Shown here one piece after another: positions 26,177-34,292 of a DNA stretch of 64,000 nucleotides. Source of the stretch: Rhizomicrobium sp. (lineage in GTDB: Bacteria; Pseudomonadota; Alphaproteobacteria; Micropepsales; Micropepsaceae); the NCBI GenBank assembly GCA_037200045.1, contig JBBCHM010000001.1, positions 558,001 to 622,000 of the forward strand. Direction: 5' to 3'. Numbering within the stretch: the stretch's first letter is position 1; each line of letters begins with the position of its first letter. The translations under genes were made by a program, and so were the position numbers. The notes beneath the pieces were generated by a model. It was given only the letters and a program-made list of their open reading frames with translations, ran no database searches and had not been told where the DNA came from.

Positions 26177-26707
26177 TTAATTCTGGCCCTCGATGGACGT
26201 GAGAACGTCCTGCGCCTCATGCGCGAGTTCCACCAGCGCGTTCGGCATGTCCTCGCCGGACTTGCGGGCCCAGTCGATCAGCCCTTCGGCGAAGGCCATC
26301 AGCCTGGGCGAACACGCGATCATCCGCGCCTGGCGCTCGATCCGCGGCGGGTCGAGGTCGTATTCGGCGCCCGGCACGCGCCAGCCGCCCCATTCCGCCT
26401 GGCCCGTCACCACGACGGGATAGGTTCCCGGCACCGGATGGCGGGCGCAGTCTTCGCTCGGCTGCCACTTGTTGCGCGCGCGCACGACGCGCCAGAAATC
26501 GCCGTCGGCTTTCTTCTCGCCGGTCAACGGTTCTTCGGCCTGCAATTCGTCGGCGGTGAATTCGCGGCCGAGGCCGACGTCGTAATGCACGCGGATCGGC
26601 TCATCGAGGCCCTTTGCCCAATGCGGCACGACGTGCTCGATCAACGCCCATGTGCCGACCGGCTTCACATAGACGCGCTGGCTCTTGTGAAATTGTGCCT
26701 TCGCCAT
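26177..26707 (-). CDS. conserved hypothetical protein
   Basis: 176 residues, soluble, no signal peptide: 'KSQRVYVKPVGTWALIEHVVPHWAKGLDEPIRVHYDVGLGREF' then a Trp-rich segment ('DFWRVVRARNKWQPSEDC', 'EWGGWRVPGAEYDLDPPRIERQARMIACSP') and a helical end. No known domain recognised; the N-terminal third may be a small beta-barrel. ATG at 26707 follows AGGTTGG. A perfect CtrA box lies 43-57 bases upstream, a spacing compatible with direct control, hinting at a cell-cycle-linked role. Confidence 0.75.
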   Translation of the reverse strand: MAKAQFHKSQRVYVKPVGTWALIEHVVPHWAKGLDEPIRVHYDVGLGREFTADELQAEEPLTGEKKADGDFWRVVRARNKWQPSEDCARHPVPGTYPVVVTGQAEWGGWRVPGAEYDLDPPRIERQARMIACSPRLMAFAEGLIDWARKSGEDMPNALVELAHEAQDVLTSIEGQN

Positions 26708-26749
26708 GACCAACCTGCGTTTACCCAAGGTAAGGCTGACACAGCGCGA

Positions 26750-26764
26750 TTAAACGCGCGTTAA
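26750..26764. promoter_or_regulatory. CtrA box (TTAA-N7-TTAA)
   Basis: A perfect match to the CtrA consensus lies in the 138-base gap between the divergent hypothetical gene (start 26707) and the acyl-CoA dehydrogenase gene (start 26846). Position favours the former. Confidence 0.6.
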
Positions 26765-26845
26765 GACGCGACGGACTGGCTTTGAGCGCGCGGCGTGTTC
26801 TATCGTCGGTTAACGCCAAGAGATAACGGGGCAGGAACCGCCAAG

Positions 26846-27970
26846 ATGAATTTCGATTTCTCCGACGACCAGAAGATGCTGAAGGACCAGGCGCGGAAGT
26901 TCCTGTCCGAGAAATGCACGACGAAAACCGTGCGCGCGGTGTTCGAAGGCGATGCGCATCACGACGCGGCGCTGTGGAAGCAGGTCGCGGAGATGGGCTG
27001 GACCGGCACCGCGATCCCCGAGGAATTCGGCGGCCTCGGCCTCGGTTATCTGGAACTCTGCGTGATCGCGGAGGAATTGGGCCGCGCTTTGGCGCCGGTG
27101 CCGTTCTCCTCCACCGTCTATCTCTTCGCCGAGGCACTGCTGATCGCGGGAACCGACGAACAGAAGAAGCGGCTATTGCCCAAGGTGGCGTCGGGCGAGA
27201 TCGTCGGAACCTTCGCGCGCGCCGAAGGTCCGGGCGCGGTCCTGCCCAAGAACGTCCGCGCCACGCTGAAGGGCGGCAAGCTCAATGGCAAGAAGATCGC
27301 GGTGATCGACGGGCCGATCGCCGACTACGCCGTGGTGCTCGTGCGCGGTTCCGACGAGCCGGGCGAGCGCGGCCTGCAACTCGCATTGGTCGATCTCAAA
27401 GGCCCCGGCGTGAAGCGCACGACCTGCGACACGCTCGACGCCAGCCGTGGTCACTCCGACATCGTGTTCGAGAACGCCAGCGCCGAACCGCTCGGCAAGC
27501 TCGGCGAGGGCTGGAGCGACGCCAGCCGCGTGCTCGACCGCGCCGCGATCCTGCTCGCCTTCGAGCAGGTCGGCGGCGCCGATGTCTGTCTGGCGCTCGC
27601 CAAGGACTACGCGCTCAATCGCTACGCCTTCGGCCGGCCCATCGCCTCGTTCCAGGCGATCAAGCACAAGCTCGCCGACATGTACGTCAACAACGAGCTC
27701 GCCCGCTCCAACGCCTATTACGGCGCCTGGGCGCTCTCCACCGGCGCGCGCGAATTGCCGCTGGCCGCGGCGGCGGCGCGGGTGTCGGCGACGCAGGCCT
27801 TCGACTACGCGGCGAAGGAGAACATCCAGACCCATGGCGGCATCGGCTTCACCTGGGCGATGGATTGTCACTTCTATTACAAGCGCGCGAAGGAGACCGG
27901 TCTGGTGCTGGGCCCGCAGCGCGCCTGGAAGGACAAGCTCGTCACCGAACTCGAAACCAGCAACGCCTAA
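26846..27970 (+). CDS. acyl-CoA dehydrogenase, smaller subunit type
   Basis: 374 residues with the three acyl-CoA dehydrogenase domains: N-terminal helical ('MNFDFSDDQKMLKDQARKFL', 'TAIPEEFGGLGLGYLELCVIAEELGRAL'), middle beta and C-terminal ('RYAFGRPIASFQAIKHKLADMYVNNE', 'IQTHGGIGFTWAMDCHFYYKRA'). The middle domain lacks the usual 'TEP.AGSD' and reads 'FARAEGPGAV', as in many FadE-type partners of heteromeric acyl-CoA dehydrogenases in Actinobacteria and Alphaproteobacteria. Followed after 37 bases by a second, canonical dehydrogenase, with which it probably forms one complex. ATG follows AGGAA. Confidence 0.88.
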   Translation: MNFDFSDDQKMLKDQARKFLSEKCTTKTVRAVFEGDAHHDAALWKQVAEMGWTGTAIPEEFGGLGLGYLELCVIAEELGRALAPVPFSSTVYLFAEALLIAGTDEQKKRLLPKVASGEIVGTFARAEGPGAVLPKNVRATLKGGKLNGKKIAVIDGPIADYAVVLVRGSDEPGERGLQLALVDLKGPGVKRTTCDTLDASRGHSDIVFENASAEPLGKLGEGWSDASRVLDRAAILLAFEQVGGADVCLALAKDYALNRYAFGRPIASFQAIKHKLADMYVNNELARSNAYYGAWALSTGARELPLAAAAARVSATQAFDYAAKENIQTHGGIGFTWAMDCHFYYKRAKETGLVLGPQRAWKDKLVTELETSNA

Positions 27971-28007
27971 GCGCGCTCGCGATCAGAACAGAATACGGGA
28001 GAACATC

Positions 28008-29249
28008 ATGGACTTCGAAGACAGCCCCGAGGAAGCCGCGTTCCGCAAGGAGGTTCGCGCCTGGCTCGACGCCAACGCCAAGAAGCGCACCGGCAAGCGC
28101 GAGATCGGCGCGGACGAATTGGAGAACGGCGCCGAAGGCGAGATGGCCGCCTCCAAGGCGTGGCAGAAGACCAAGGCCAAGGCCGGCTATGCCCGCATCA
28201 CCTGGCCCAAGGGCATGGGCGGCATCGGCGGCACGCCGATGCAGTCGATCATCTTCGGCCAGGAGGAATCCAAATACGACGTGGCGAGCGGCGCGCCCTT
28301 CGCGATCGGCCTGGGCATGTGCATCCCGACCCTGATGGCCTATGGCGACGAGGCGGCGAAGGCGCGCTTCGTGTGGCCCGCCGTGCAGGGCGACGAGATC
28401 TGGTGCCAGCTCTTCTCCGAACCGGCCGGCGGCTCCGATGTCGCGAACCTGCGGACCAAGGCGGAGAAGCATGGCGATACCTGGACGATCAACGGCTCGA
28501 AGATCTGGACCACCGGCGCGCAATTCTCCGACTACGGAATAATCCTCACCCGCACCGATCCCAACGTGCCCAAGCACAAGGGCCTGACGATGTTCTACAT
28601 CGACATGAAGGATCCGGGCGTCGACATCCGGCCGATCAAGCAGGCCTCCGGCGGCTCCGGCTTCAACGAGATCTTCTTCACCGACGTGAAGGTGAAGGAC
28701 AGCCAGCGGCTCGGCGAAGTGGGGCAGGGCTGGACGGTGGCGCTGACCACGCTGATGCATGAGCGCCTCGCGGTCGGCGGCGGCGCCGGCGGCGGCCTCG
28801 ACGTGCCGCAGCTCATGGCGCTGGCGCGCGAGCTCGAACTGGAAGACGGCCCGGCGATCAAGAACGCCGCGGTGCGCGAGAAGATCGCCGACTGGTATGT
28901 CCGCTCGGCGGGCCTGCGCTACACCACGTTCCGCACCATGACCGCGCTCAGCCAGGGCAAGCAGCCGGGACCGGAGGCCTCGATCGCCAAGATCGTCGTC
29001 GCCACCAAGCTGCAGGACCTCTCGGCCTTCGCGATGGAGCTCGAGGGCGAGGCCGGCGTCCTGCAGGGCGCCGAGGCGCCGATGCACGGCCTGTTCCAGG
29101 GCGGCTGGCTGTCGGCGCCCGGCCTGCGCATCGCCGGCGGCACCGATGAGATTTTGCGCAACATCATCGCCGAGCGTGTGCTTGGCCTGCCCGGCGACAT
29201 CCGTGTCGACAAGGACGTGCCGTTCAACAAGATCCCGACGGGGCGCTGA
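28008..29249 (+). CDS. acyl-CoA dehydrogenase, canonical partner
   Basis: 413 residues: 'MDFEDSPEEAAFRKEVRAWLDAN', 'WCQLFSEPAGGSDVANLRTKAEKHGDTWTINGSKIWTTGAQ' (FAD and acyl-CoA binding, substrate loop), 'RLAVGGGAGGG', and C-terminal 'GAEAPMHGLFQGGWLSAPGLRIAGGTDEILRNIIAERVLGLP'. The 'GTDEILRNI' ending is characteristic. Oxidises acyl-CoA to enoyl-CoA using FAD and passes electrons to ETF. Together with the upstream paralogue it resembles the heteromeric (alpha2beta2) acyl-CoA dehydrogenases that act on sterol or branched side chains, but the substrate is not shown here. ATG follows GGGAGA. Confidence 0.92.
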   Translation: MDFEDSPEEAAFRKEVRAWLDANAKKRTGKREIGADELENGAEGEMAASKAWQKTKAKAGYARITWPKGMGGIGGTPMQSIIFGQEESKYDVASGAPFAIGLGMCIPTLMAYGDEAAKARFVWPAVQGDEIWCQLFSEPAGGSDVANLRTKAEKHGDTWTINGSKIWTTGAQFSDYGIILTRTDPNVPKHKGLTMFYIDMKDPGVDIRPIKQASGGSGFNEIFFTDVKVKDSQRLGEVGQGWTVALTTLMHERLAVGGGAGGGLDVPQLMALARELELEDGPAIKNAAVREKIADWYVRSAGLRYTTFRTMTALSQGKQPGPEASIAKIVVATKLQDLSAFAMELEGEAGVLQGAEAPMHGLFQGGWLSAPGLRIAGGTDEILRNIIAERVLGLPGDIRVDKDVPFNKIPTGR

Positions 29250-29288
29250 CCCCGGCGATCCATCGCGCGAATTTCGGCTGGGCGCCCG

Positions 29289-29723
29289 CTACGCCCAGCC
29301 GGCCTTGCGGGCATTCGCCGCCGCCTGGGCCAGGTTGCGCGACTCCAGCACATCCGCCGTCGCGTCGCGCGCCGCCAGCAGCACCTTGCGGATCGAGCAG
29401 GTCGCCTCGTCCACGCAATCCTCGCATTTGTGATAGGCGGTGACCGACACGCAGGGCGCCAGCGCGAGCGGCCCGTCGATGGTGCGGATCACCTCCGCGA
29501 AGCTGATGTCCTTGGGGGCGCGGCCGATGAAATAGCCGCCGGCGCGGCCGCGCTGGCTGCGCACGATGCCGCGCTTCTTGAGATCGACCAGGATCTGTTC
29601 GAGGAATTTGCGCGGCACGCGCGCCTCCTCCGCGATCGTGGCGATCTGCATCGGCTGCTCCACGGAGTGTTCGGCCAGGACGATCAGCGCGTGCAGCGCA
29701 TAGCGGGCCTTTTGCGACAGCAT
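29289..29723 (-). CDS. Rrf2 family transcriptional regulator, likely Fe-S
   Basis: 144 residues: 'MLSQKARYALHALIVLAEH', winged helix 'QIATIAEEARVPRKFLEQILVDLKKRGIVRSQRGRAGGYFI' and a cysteine cluster Cys91-X8-Cys100-X2-Cys103-X5-Cys109. IscR and RirA use three cysteines in this place to hold an Fe-S cluster; the spacing here differs slightly and a fourth Cys is present. Such proteins sense iron, cluster status, redox or NO. It converges with the acyl-CoA dehydrogenase and diverges from a small membrane-protein gene; its targets are unknown. Confidence 0.92.
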   Translation of the reverse strand: MLSQKARYALHALIVLAEHSVEQPMQIATIAEEARVPRKFLEQILVDLKKRGIVRSQRGRAGGYFIGRAPKDISFAEVIRTIDGPLALAPCVSVTAYHKCEDCVDEATCSIRKVLLAARDATADVLESRNLAQAAANARKAGWA

Positions 29724-29845
29724 CTCGCGATTCCCTATTTGGCTTCGGGAGTTTAGCGCGAATCCGTCCGGACCTCGAATCGTCGCATCCCCGCAACGGG
29801 CCCGAACCTGTGTTAGACAGGGATGGGGATTGGACCGATTGGGAC

Positions 29846-30082
29846 ATGCGCAAAGGCACGCTCGCCCGCGTTGAGATATTTCTGAGCCTGGCGGCGGTCG
29901 CGGTGCTGCTGGTCATGGCGGGATACGGCCTGGTCTCGGCGCTGGCGGACCGGCTCGACCCCAAGGTGCGCGCCTGCGTCGAGCGCAGCCTGCAGACCGC
30001 CGCCAACAGCGGCAAGCCGCCGGATCGCGGCTATGCGATCAAGCTCTGCAAGCATCTGGAGGAGATCGGGGCCTTGCCCTGA
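29846..30082 (+). CDS. small single-span membrane protein
   Basis: 78 residues from the ATG at 29846: a basic start (MRKGTLARVEIF), one hydrophobic helix (about residues 10-32), then a soluble tail with two cysteines ('VRACVERSL', 'AIKLCKHLEEIG'). No family recognised. It stands alone between the divergent Rrf2 gene and dcp. Real coding is suggested by a clean topology and by third-position GC like its neighbours. Confidence 0.55.
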   Translation: MRKGTLARVEIFLSLAAVAVLLVMAGYGLVSALADRLDPKVRACVERSLQTAANSGKPPDRGYAIKLCKHLEEIGALP

Positions 30083-30200
30083 CGGGGCGGATCGAGCGGT
30101 CCGGCCGCTGGCTTTCCAGCCCGCCGCTACGGTAACGTCTTCGTGTCCCCAGGGCGCCGCCGGCGCCTATAAGCTTTTCCGACCGAAACCGGGAATCACC

Positions 30201-32330
30201 ATGCATCGTCTTGCGAAAATCGTCCTTGCCACGACCGCGCTCGGCGCGGTCCTTGCCGCGTCCAGCGCGGCGACCGATGCTCCGGCCAATCCCTTTTCCG
30301 CGCCCAGCACCCTGCCGCTGCAGGCGCCGCCCTTCGACAAGATCAAGGACACCGATTACGAGCCGGCCTTCCTGGAGGGCATGCGCCAGCAGCGCGCCGA
30401 GATCGACGCCATCGCCAACAACCCCGCCGCCCCGACCTTCGAGAACACCGTCGTGGCGATCGAGAAATCGGGCCGGATGCTGGAGCGGGTGGCGCAGGCG
30501 TTCAACGCCGTGGTCGGCGCGAACACCAACGATACATTGGACAAGGTTCAGTCCGCCATCGCGCCCAAGCTGGCCGAGCACCAGGACGCGATCAATCTCG
30601 ATCCCAAGCTGTTCGCCCGCGTCAAGGCGCTCTACGACACGCGCGATACGCTCAAGCTCGATCCGGAATCGCTGCAGCTCCTGAACGTCTATTATCTGCA
30701 ATTCGTGCATGCCGGCGCCAATCTTTCCGGCGCCGACAAGACGGCGCTGATGGACATCAACCAGCGCGACGCGACGCTGGAAACGAACTTCCAGCAGAAG
30801 CTGCTCGCCGGCACCAAGGCGGGCGCCCTGGTGGTCGACACCAAGGAGGAACTGGCCGGCCTCAGCGACCAGGAGATCGCCGCCGCCGCCTCGGCCGCCG
30901 AGGCCCGCGGCCTCAAGGGCAAATATCTCATCCCGCTGCAGAACACGACGCAGCAGCCGCTGCTGGTGTCGCTGTCCGACCGCGCCGTGCGCGAGAAGCT
31001 GTTCGACAATTCCTGGACCCGCACCGAGAAGGGCGACGCCAACGATACGCGCGCCATCATCGCGGAGATCGCGCAACTGCGCGCGCGCAAGGCCAAGCTG
31101 CTCGGTTATCCGAGCTATGCCGACTATGTGCTCTACGACCAGATGGCGCATACGCCGCAGGCGGTGCAGGCGTTTCTCGGCCAGCTCGTGCCGGCCACGG
31201 CGGCCAAGGCGGCGGACGAGGCCAAACAGATCCAGGCGGCGATCGACAAGGACGGCAAGCATTTCGACCTGAAGCCGTGGGACTGGGAACGCTATGCCGA
31301 GCAGGTGCGGCGCGAGAAATACGATCTCGACCAGAATGCGCTGAAGCCCTATTTCGAGCTCAACAACGTGCTGGAGAACGGCGTGTTCTATGCCGCGACC
31401 CGGCTCTACGGCATCACCTTCAAGGAGCGGCACGACATCCCGGTCTATCACCCCGACGTGCGCGTGTTCGACGTGATCGACAAGGACGGTTCGCAGCTCG
31501 GGATGATCTATTTCGACTACTTCAAGCGCGACAACAAGAACGGCGGCGCCTGGATGAGCAATTTCGTCAACCAGTCGCACCTGCTGGGCACCAAGCCGGT
31601 CGTGTATAATGTGGCGAACTTCACCAAGCCGGCGCCGGGCCAGCCGGCCCTCATCAGCTTCGAAGACGTCACGACGATGTTCCACGAATTCGGCCATGCG
31701 CTGCACGGCCTGTTCGGGAACGAGCGCTACGAGACGCTGTCGGGCACCTCGGTGGCGCGCGACTATGTCGAGTTTCCCTCCCAGTTCAACGAGCATTGGG
31801 CGCTCTATCCCGACGTGCTCAAGCACTATGCGGTGAACTACAAGACGCACGAGGTCATTCCCCAGGCGCTGGTCGACAAGATCAAGGCGTCGCAGACCTG
31901 GAACCAGGGCTATGAGCTCGGCGAGCTGCTGGCGGCGTCGGAGCTGGACCTGCAATGGCACGCCCTTGCGGCCGATGCGCCCCGGCAGGATGTCGATACC
32001 TTCGAGACCCAGGCGCTGGCCGCGACGCACACCGACTTCCCGAACGTTCCGACGCGCTATCGTTCGAGCTATTTCCTGCACATCTGGGGCAACGGCTATG
32101 CCGCCGGCTACTACGCCTATCAGTGGACGGTGATGCTGGACGACGACGCCTTCGCCTGGTTCGAGGCCCATGGCGGATTGACGCGCGAGAACGGCGACCG
32201 TTTCCGCGACCTCATCCTGTCGCGCGGCCACACCGAGGATTACGGCCCGATGTTCCGCAGGTTCTACGGCAAGGATCCCGATATCGGCCCGATGCTGGAG
32301 CATCGCGGGCTGGTGCCACCGGCCAAGTGA
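30201..32330 (+). CDS. dcp: peptidyl-dipeptidase Dcp-type M3 metallopeptidase, exported
   Basis: 709 residues with a signal peptide (about 1-24, ALAASSAAT). The thimet-oligopeptidase family motif 'FHEFGHALHGLF' (HEXXH, His near 495) with downstream 'FPSQFNEHWA' (third zinc ligand and Glu) is intact. The C-terminal 'FLHIWGNGYAAGYYAYQWTVMLDDDAF' and 'RFYGKDPDIGPMLEHRGL' are Dcp-like. Dcp removes C-terminal dipeptides; the signal peptide places it in the periplasm. Followed 40 bases on by an S10 carboxypeptidase gene, so the two likely share a role in peptide scavenging. Confidence 0.92.
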   Translation: MHRLAKIVLATTALGAVLAASSAATDAPANPFSAPSTLPLQAPPFDKIKDTDYEPAFLEGMRQQRAEIDAIANNPAAPTFENTVVAIEKSGRMLERVAQAFNAVVGANTNDTLDKVQSAIAPKLAEHQDAINLDPKLFARVKALYDTRDTLKLDPESLQLLNVYYLQFVHAGANLSGADKTALMDINQRDATLETNFQQKLLAGTKAGALVVDTKEELAGLSDQEIAAAASAAEARGLKGKYLIPLQNTTQQPLLVSLSDRAVREKLFDNSWTRTEKGDANDTRAIIAEIAQLRARKAKLLGYPSYADYVLYDQMAHTPQAVQAFLGQLVPATAAKAADEAKQIQAAIDKDGKHFDLKPWDWERYAEQVRREKYDLDQNALKPYFELNNVLENGVFYAATRLYGITFKERHDIPVYHPDVRVFDVIDKDGSQLGMIYFDYFKRDNKNGGAWMSNFVNQSHLLGTKPVVYNVANFTKPAPGQPALISFEDVTTMFHEFGHALHGLFGNERYETLSGTSVARDYVEFPSQFNEHWALYPDVLKHYAVNYKTHEVIPQALVDKIKASQTWNQGYELGELLAASELDLQWHALAADAPRQDVDTFETQALAATHTDFPNVPTRYRSSYFLHIWGNGYAAGYYAYQWTVMLDDDAFAWFEAHGGLTRENGDRFRDLILSRGHTEDYGPMFRRFYGKDPDIGPMLEHRGLVPPAK

Positions 32331-32370
32331 CGGCGGCGGATTAAAGACGGCATGGCAAGAAGGGGTGGGC

Positions 32371-33996
32371 ATGATGGGTGAGAATTTCGGCAGGTGGATC
32401 TATATCGCGGCCGCGCCGGTGGTGGCGCTTCTGGTGGCGATGGTGGCCTTCGCGGCCGACAAGCCGTCGCCGCCGGCCAACCGGGCGGACCAGTACTCCG
32501 GCAAGTTCTTCAAGGCGGAGGAGACCGTCACCGAGGGCTCGGTGAACGGGACGTCCTATGAGGCGATCGCCGGCACCATCGTGGTGCACCCCGACGACTG
32601 GAACGACGCGGCGCAGAGCGGCGGCGCGAAGAACCCGGACGCGAAGGCCGACGAGACCTCCGCCGAGGCGTCGATGTTCTTCGTCTACTACGCCAAGCGC
32701 GGCGCGGCCGCCGAGCAGCGTCCGATCACCTTCCTCTACAATGGCGGTCCGGGCTCCTCGACCGTGTGGCTGCATATGGGCGCCTTCGGGCCCAAGCGCG
32801 TCGTCACCAACAACGACACCCACACCGCCGCGGCGCCCTATCGGCTGATCGACAACGCGTCGAGCCTGCTCGATGCCAGCGACCTCGTCTTCATCGACGC
32901 GCCGGGCACCGGCTTCAGCCGCATCGCCGGCAAGGACAAGGAAAAGGCGTTCTACGGCGTCGATGTCGACGCCAAGGCGTTCGCCAATTTCATCAAGCAG
33001 TTCCTGGCCAAATACAGCCGCTGGAATTCGCCGAAATATCTGTTCGGCGAGAGCTATGGCACGCCGCGCTCGGCGCTGGTGGCCAACTACCTGGAATCCA
33101 ACGACAGCATCGACCTCAACGGCGTGATCCTGCTGTCGCAGATCCTGAATTTCGACCTGTCGGTGGACGGGGCGGAGGCCAATCCGGGCATCGACCTGCC
33201 TTACGAGCTGGCGCTGCCGACCTATGCCGCGACGGCGTGGTATCACCACAAGCTGCCGGGCAAGCCGCCCGCCGACCTCGTGCCCTTCGTGCAGTCGGTC
33301 GAGCGCTTCGCGATGGGCGACTACGCCTCGGCGCTGTCGACCGGGCTGAGCCTGTCGCCGCAGCGGCGCGCCTATATCGCCGGCAAGCTGCATGACTACA
33401 CCGGACTGTCGCTCGCCTATATCTACAAGGCCAATCTGCGGATCGAGGGCGGCGAGTTCGAAAAGAACCTGCAGGACGATAACGGCCTGACCACCGGCCG
33501 GCTCGACACCCGCTTCTCCGGCCCCTCGCTCGATCCTCTGAGCAAGGAATCGGAATACGACCCACAGTCGGCGGCGATCAGCTCGGCCTATGTCTCGGCC
33601 TTCAACGACTATGTGCGGGCCACGCTGAACTACGGCCTGGGCAGACGCTTCCTGCCCGAGATCGATGCCTACAAGTCATGGGACTTCAAGCATCAGCCGC
33701 CGGGGGCGCCCTTCGCGCTGCCGAGCGCGCCCAATGTGATGCCCGACCTCGGCAACGCGATGAAGCAGAATCCGAACCTGAAGGTGATGGTGAACGGCGG
33801 CTATTACGACCTGGCGACGCCGTATTACGAAGGCTGGTACGAGATGCATCATCTGCCGATTCCGCTGAATCTGCAGGCAAATATCTCCTATCACTACTAT
33901 CCGTCGGGCCACATGGTCTATGCCAATGAGGAATCGCTGAAGGCGCTGCACGACGCGGTGGCGGACTTCATCCGGCAGACGGACAATGTGAAATAG
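32371..33996 (+). CDS. S10 serine carboxypeptidase-like, exported
   Basis: About 541 residues. An N-terminal membrane/signal segment (residues 9-29) precedes an S10 fold: oxyanion 'LYNGGPGSST', nucleophile 'FGESYGTPR' (Ser near 228), Asp in 'GGYYDLATP' (about 479) and His in 'YPSGHMVY' (about 513). S10 enzymes trim C-terminal residues at acidic pH and are rarer in bacteria than in eukaryotes. I chose the ATG at 32371 after AAGGGG; a GTG two codons upstream and an ATG one codon downstream are alternatives. Probably co-transcribed with dcp. Confidence 0.9.
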   Translation: MMGENFGRWIYIAAAPVVALLVAMVAFAADKPSPPANRADQYSGKFFKAEETVTEGSVNGTSYEAIAGTIVVHPDDWNDAAQSGGAKNPDAKADETSAEASMFFVYYAKRGAAAEQRPITFLYNGGPGSSTVWLHMGAFGPKRVVTNNDTHTAAAPYRLIDNASSLLDASDLVFIDAPGTGFSRIAGKDKEKAFYGVDVDAKAFANFIKQFLAKYSRWNSPKYLFGESYGTPRSALVANYLESNDSIDLNGVILLSQILNFDLSVDGAEANPGIDLPYELALPTYAATAWYHHKLPGKPPADLVPFVQSVERFAMGDYASALSTGLSLSPQRRAYIAGKLHDYTGLSLAYIYKANLRIEGGEFEKNLQDDNGLTTGRLDTRFSGPSLDPLSKESEYDPQSAAISSAYVSAFNDYVRATLNYGLGRRFLPEIDAYKSWDFKHQPPGAPFALPSAPNVMPDLGNAMKQNPNLKVMVNGGYYDLATPYYEGWYEMHHLPIPLNLQANISYHYYPSGHMVYANEESLKALHDAVADFIRQTDNVK

Positions 33997-34135
33997 GCGC
34001 GAGGCTTCGATCGCCGGTGCGACGCATCGTCAGCGACGCATGTTTTCGCTTTACTATACCAATTCGATAGACTTTAATTCGCGGGTCGTCGCTTTCGCCC
34101 TCTCGGAGGCGACGTGTTTCCTCCCTGAACTTGGC

Positions 34136-34154
34136 GGGCCGGCTTGTCCGGCCC
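34136..34154. repeat. GC-rich hairpin in the 33997-34292 gap
   Basis: GGGCCGG pairs with CCGGCCC around CTTGT. It is the only clear structure in the 296-base gap between the S10 peptidase and multicopper oxidase genes; nothing else is recognisable there apart from AT-rich stretches at 34055-34080 and 34240-34270 that may hold the oxidase promoter. Confidence 0.45.
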
Positions 34155-34292
34155 GTCCCTTCCGGGCCCAACTGGCCAGGATGCGAACGGGCCGGCCGGC
34201 GCGACCGTCCATGCGACAACGCCGAGCGGTACCGCGCCGCATATATTGATTATCATTCGCATATTGACGATTCGGCGACCGGGTTGCGCATC

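Noticed and set aside
30039..32372. 777-codon minus-strand open frame opposite dcp
   Set aside because: Antisense shadow of the M3 peptidase, whose HEXXH and signal peptide are unmistakable.
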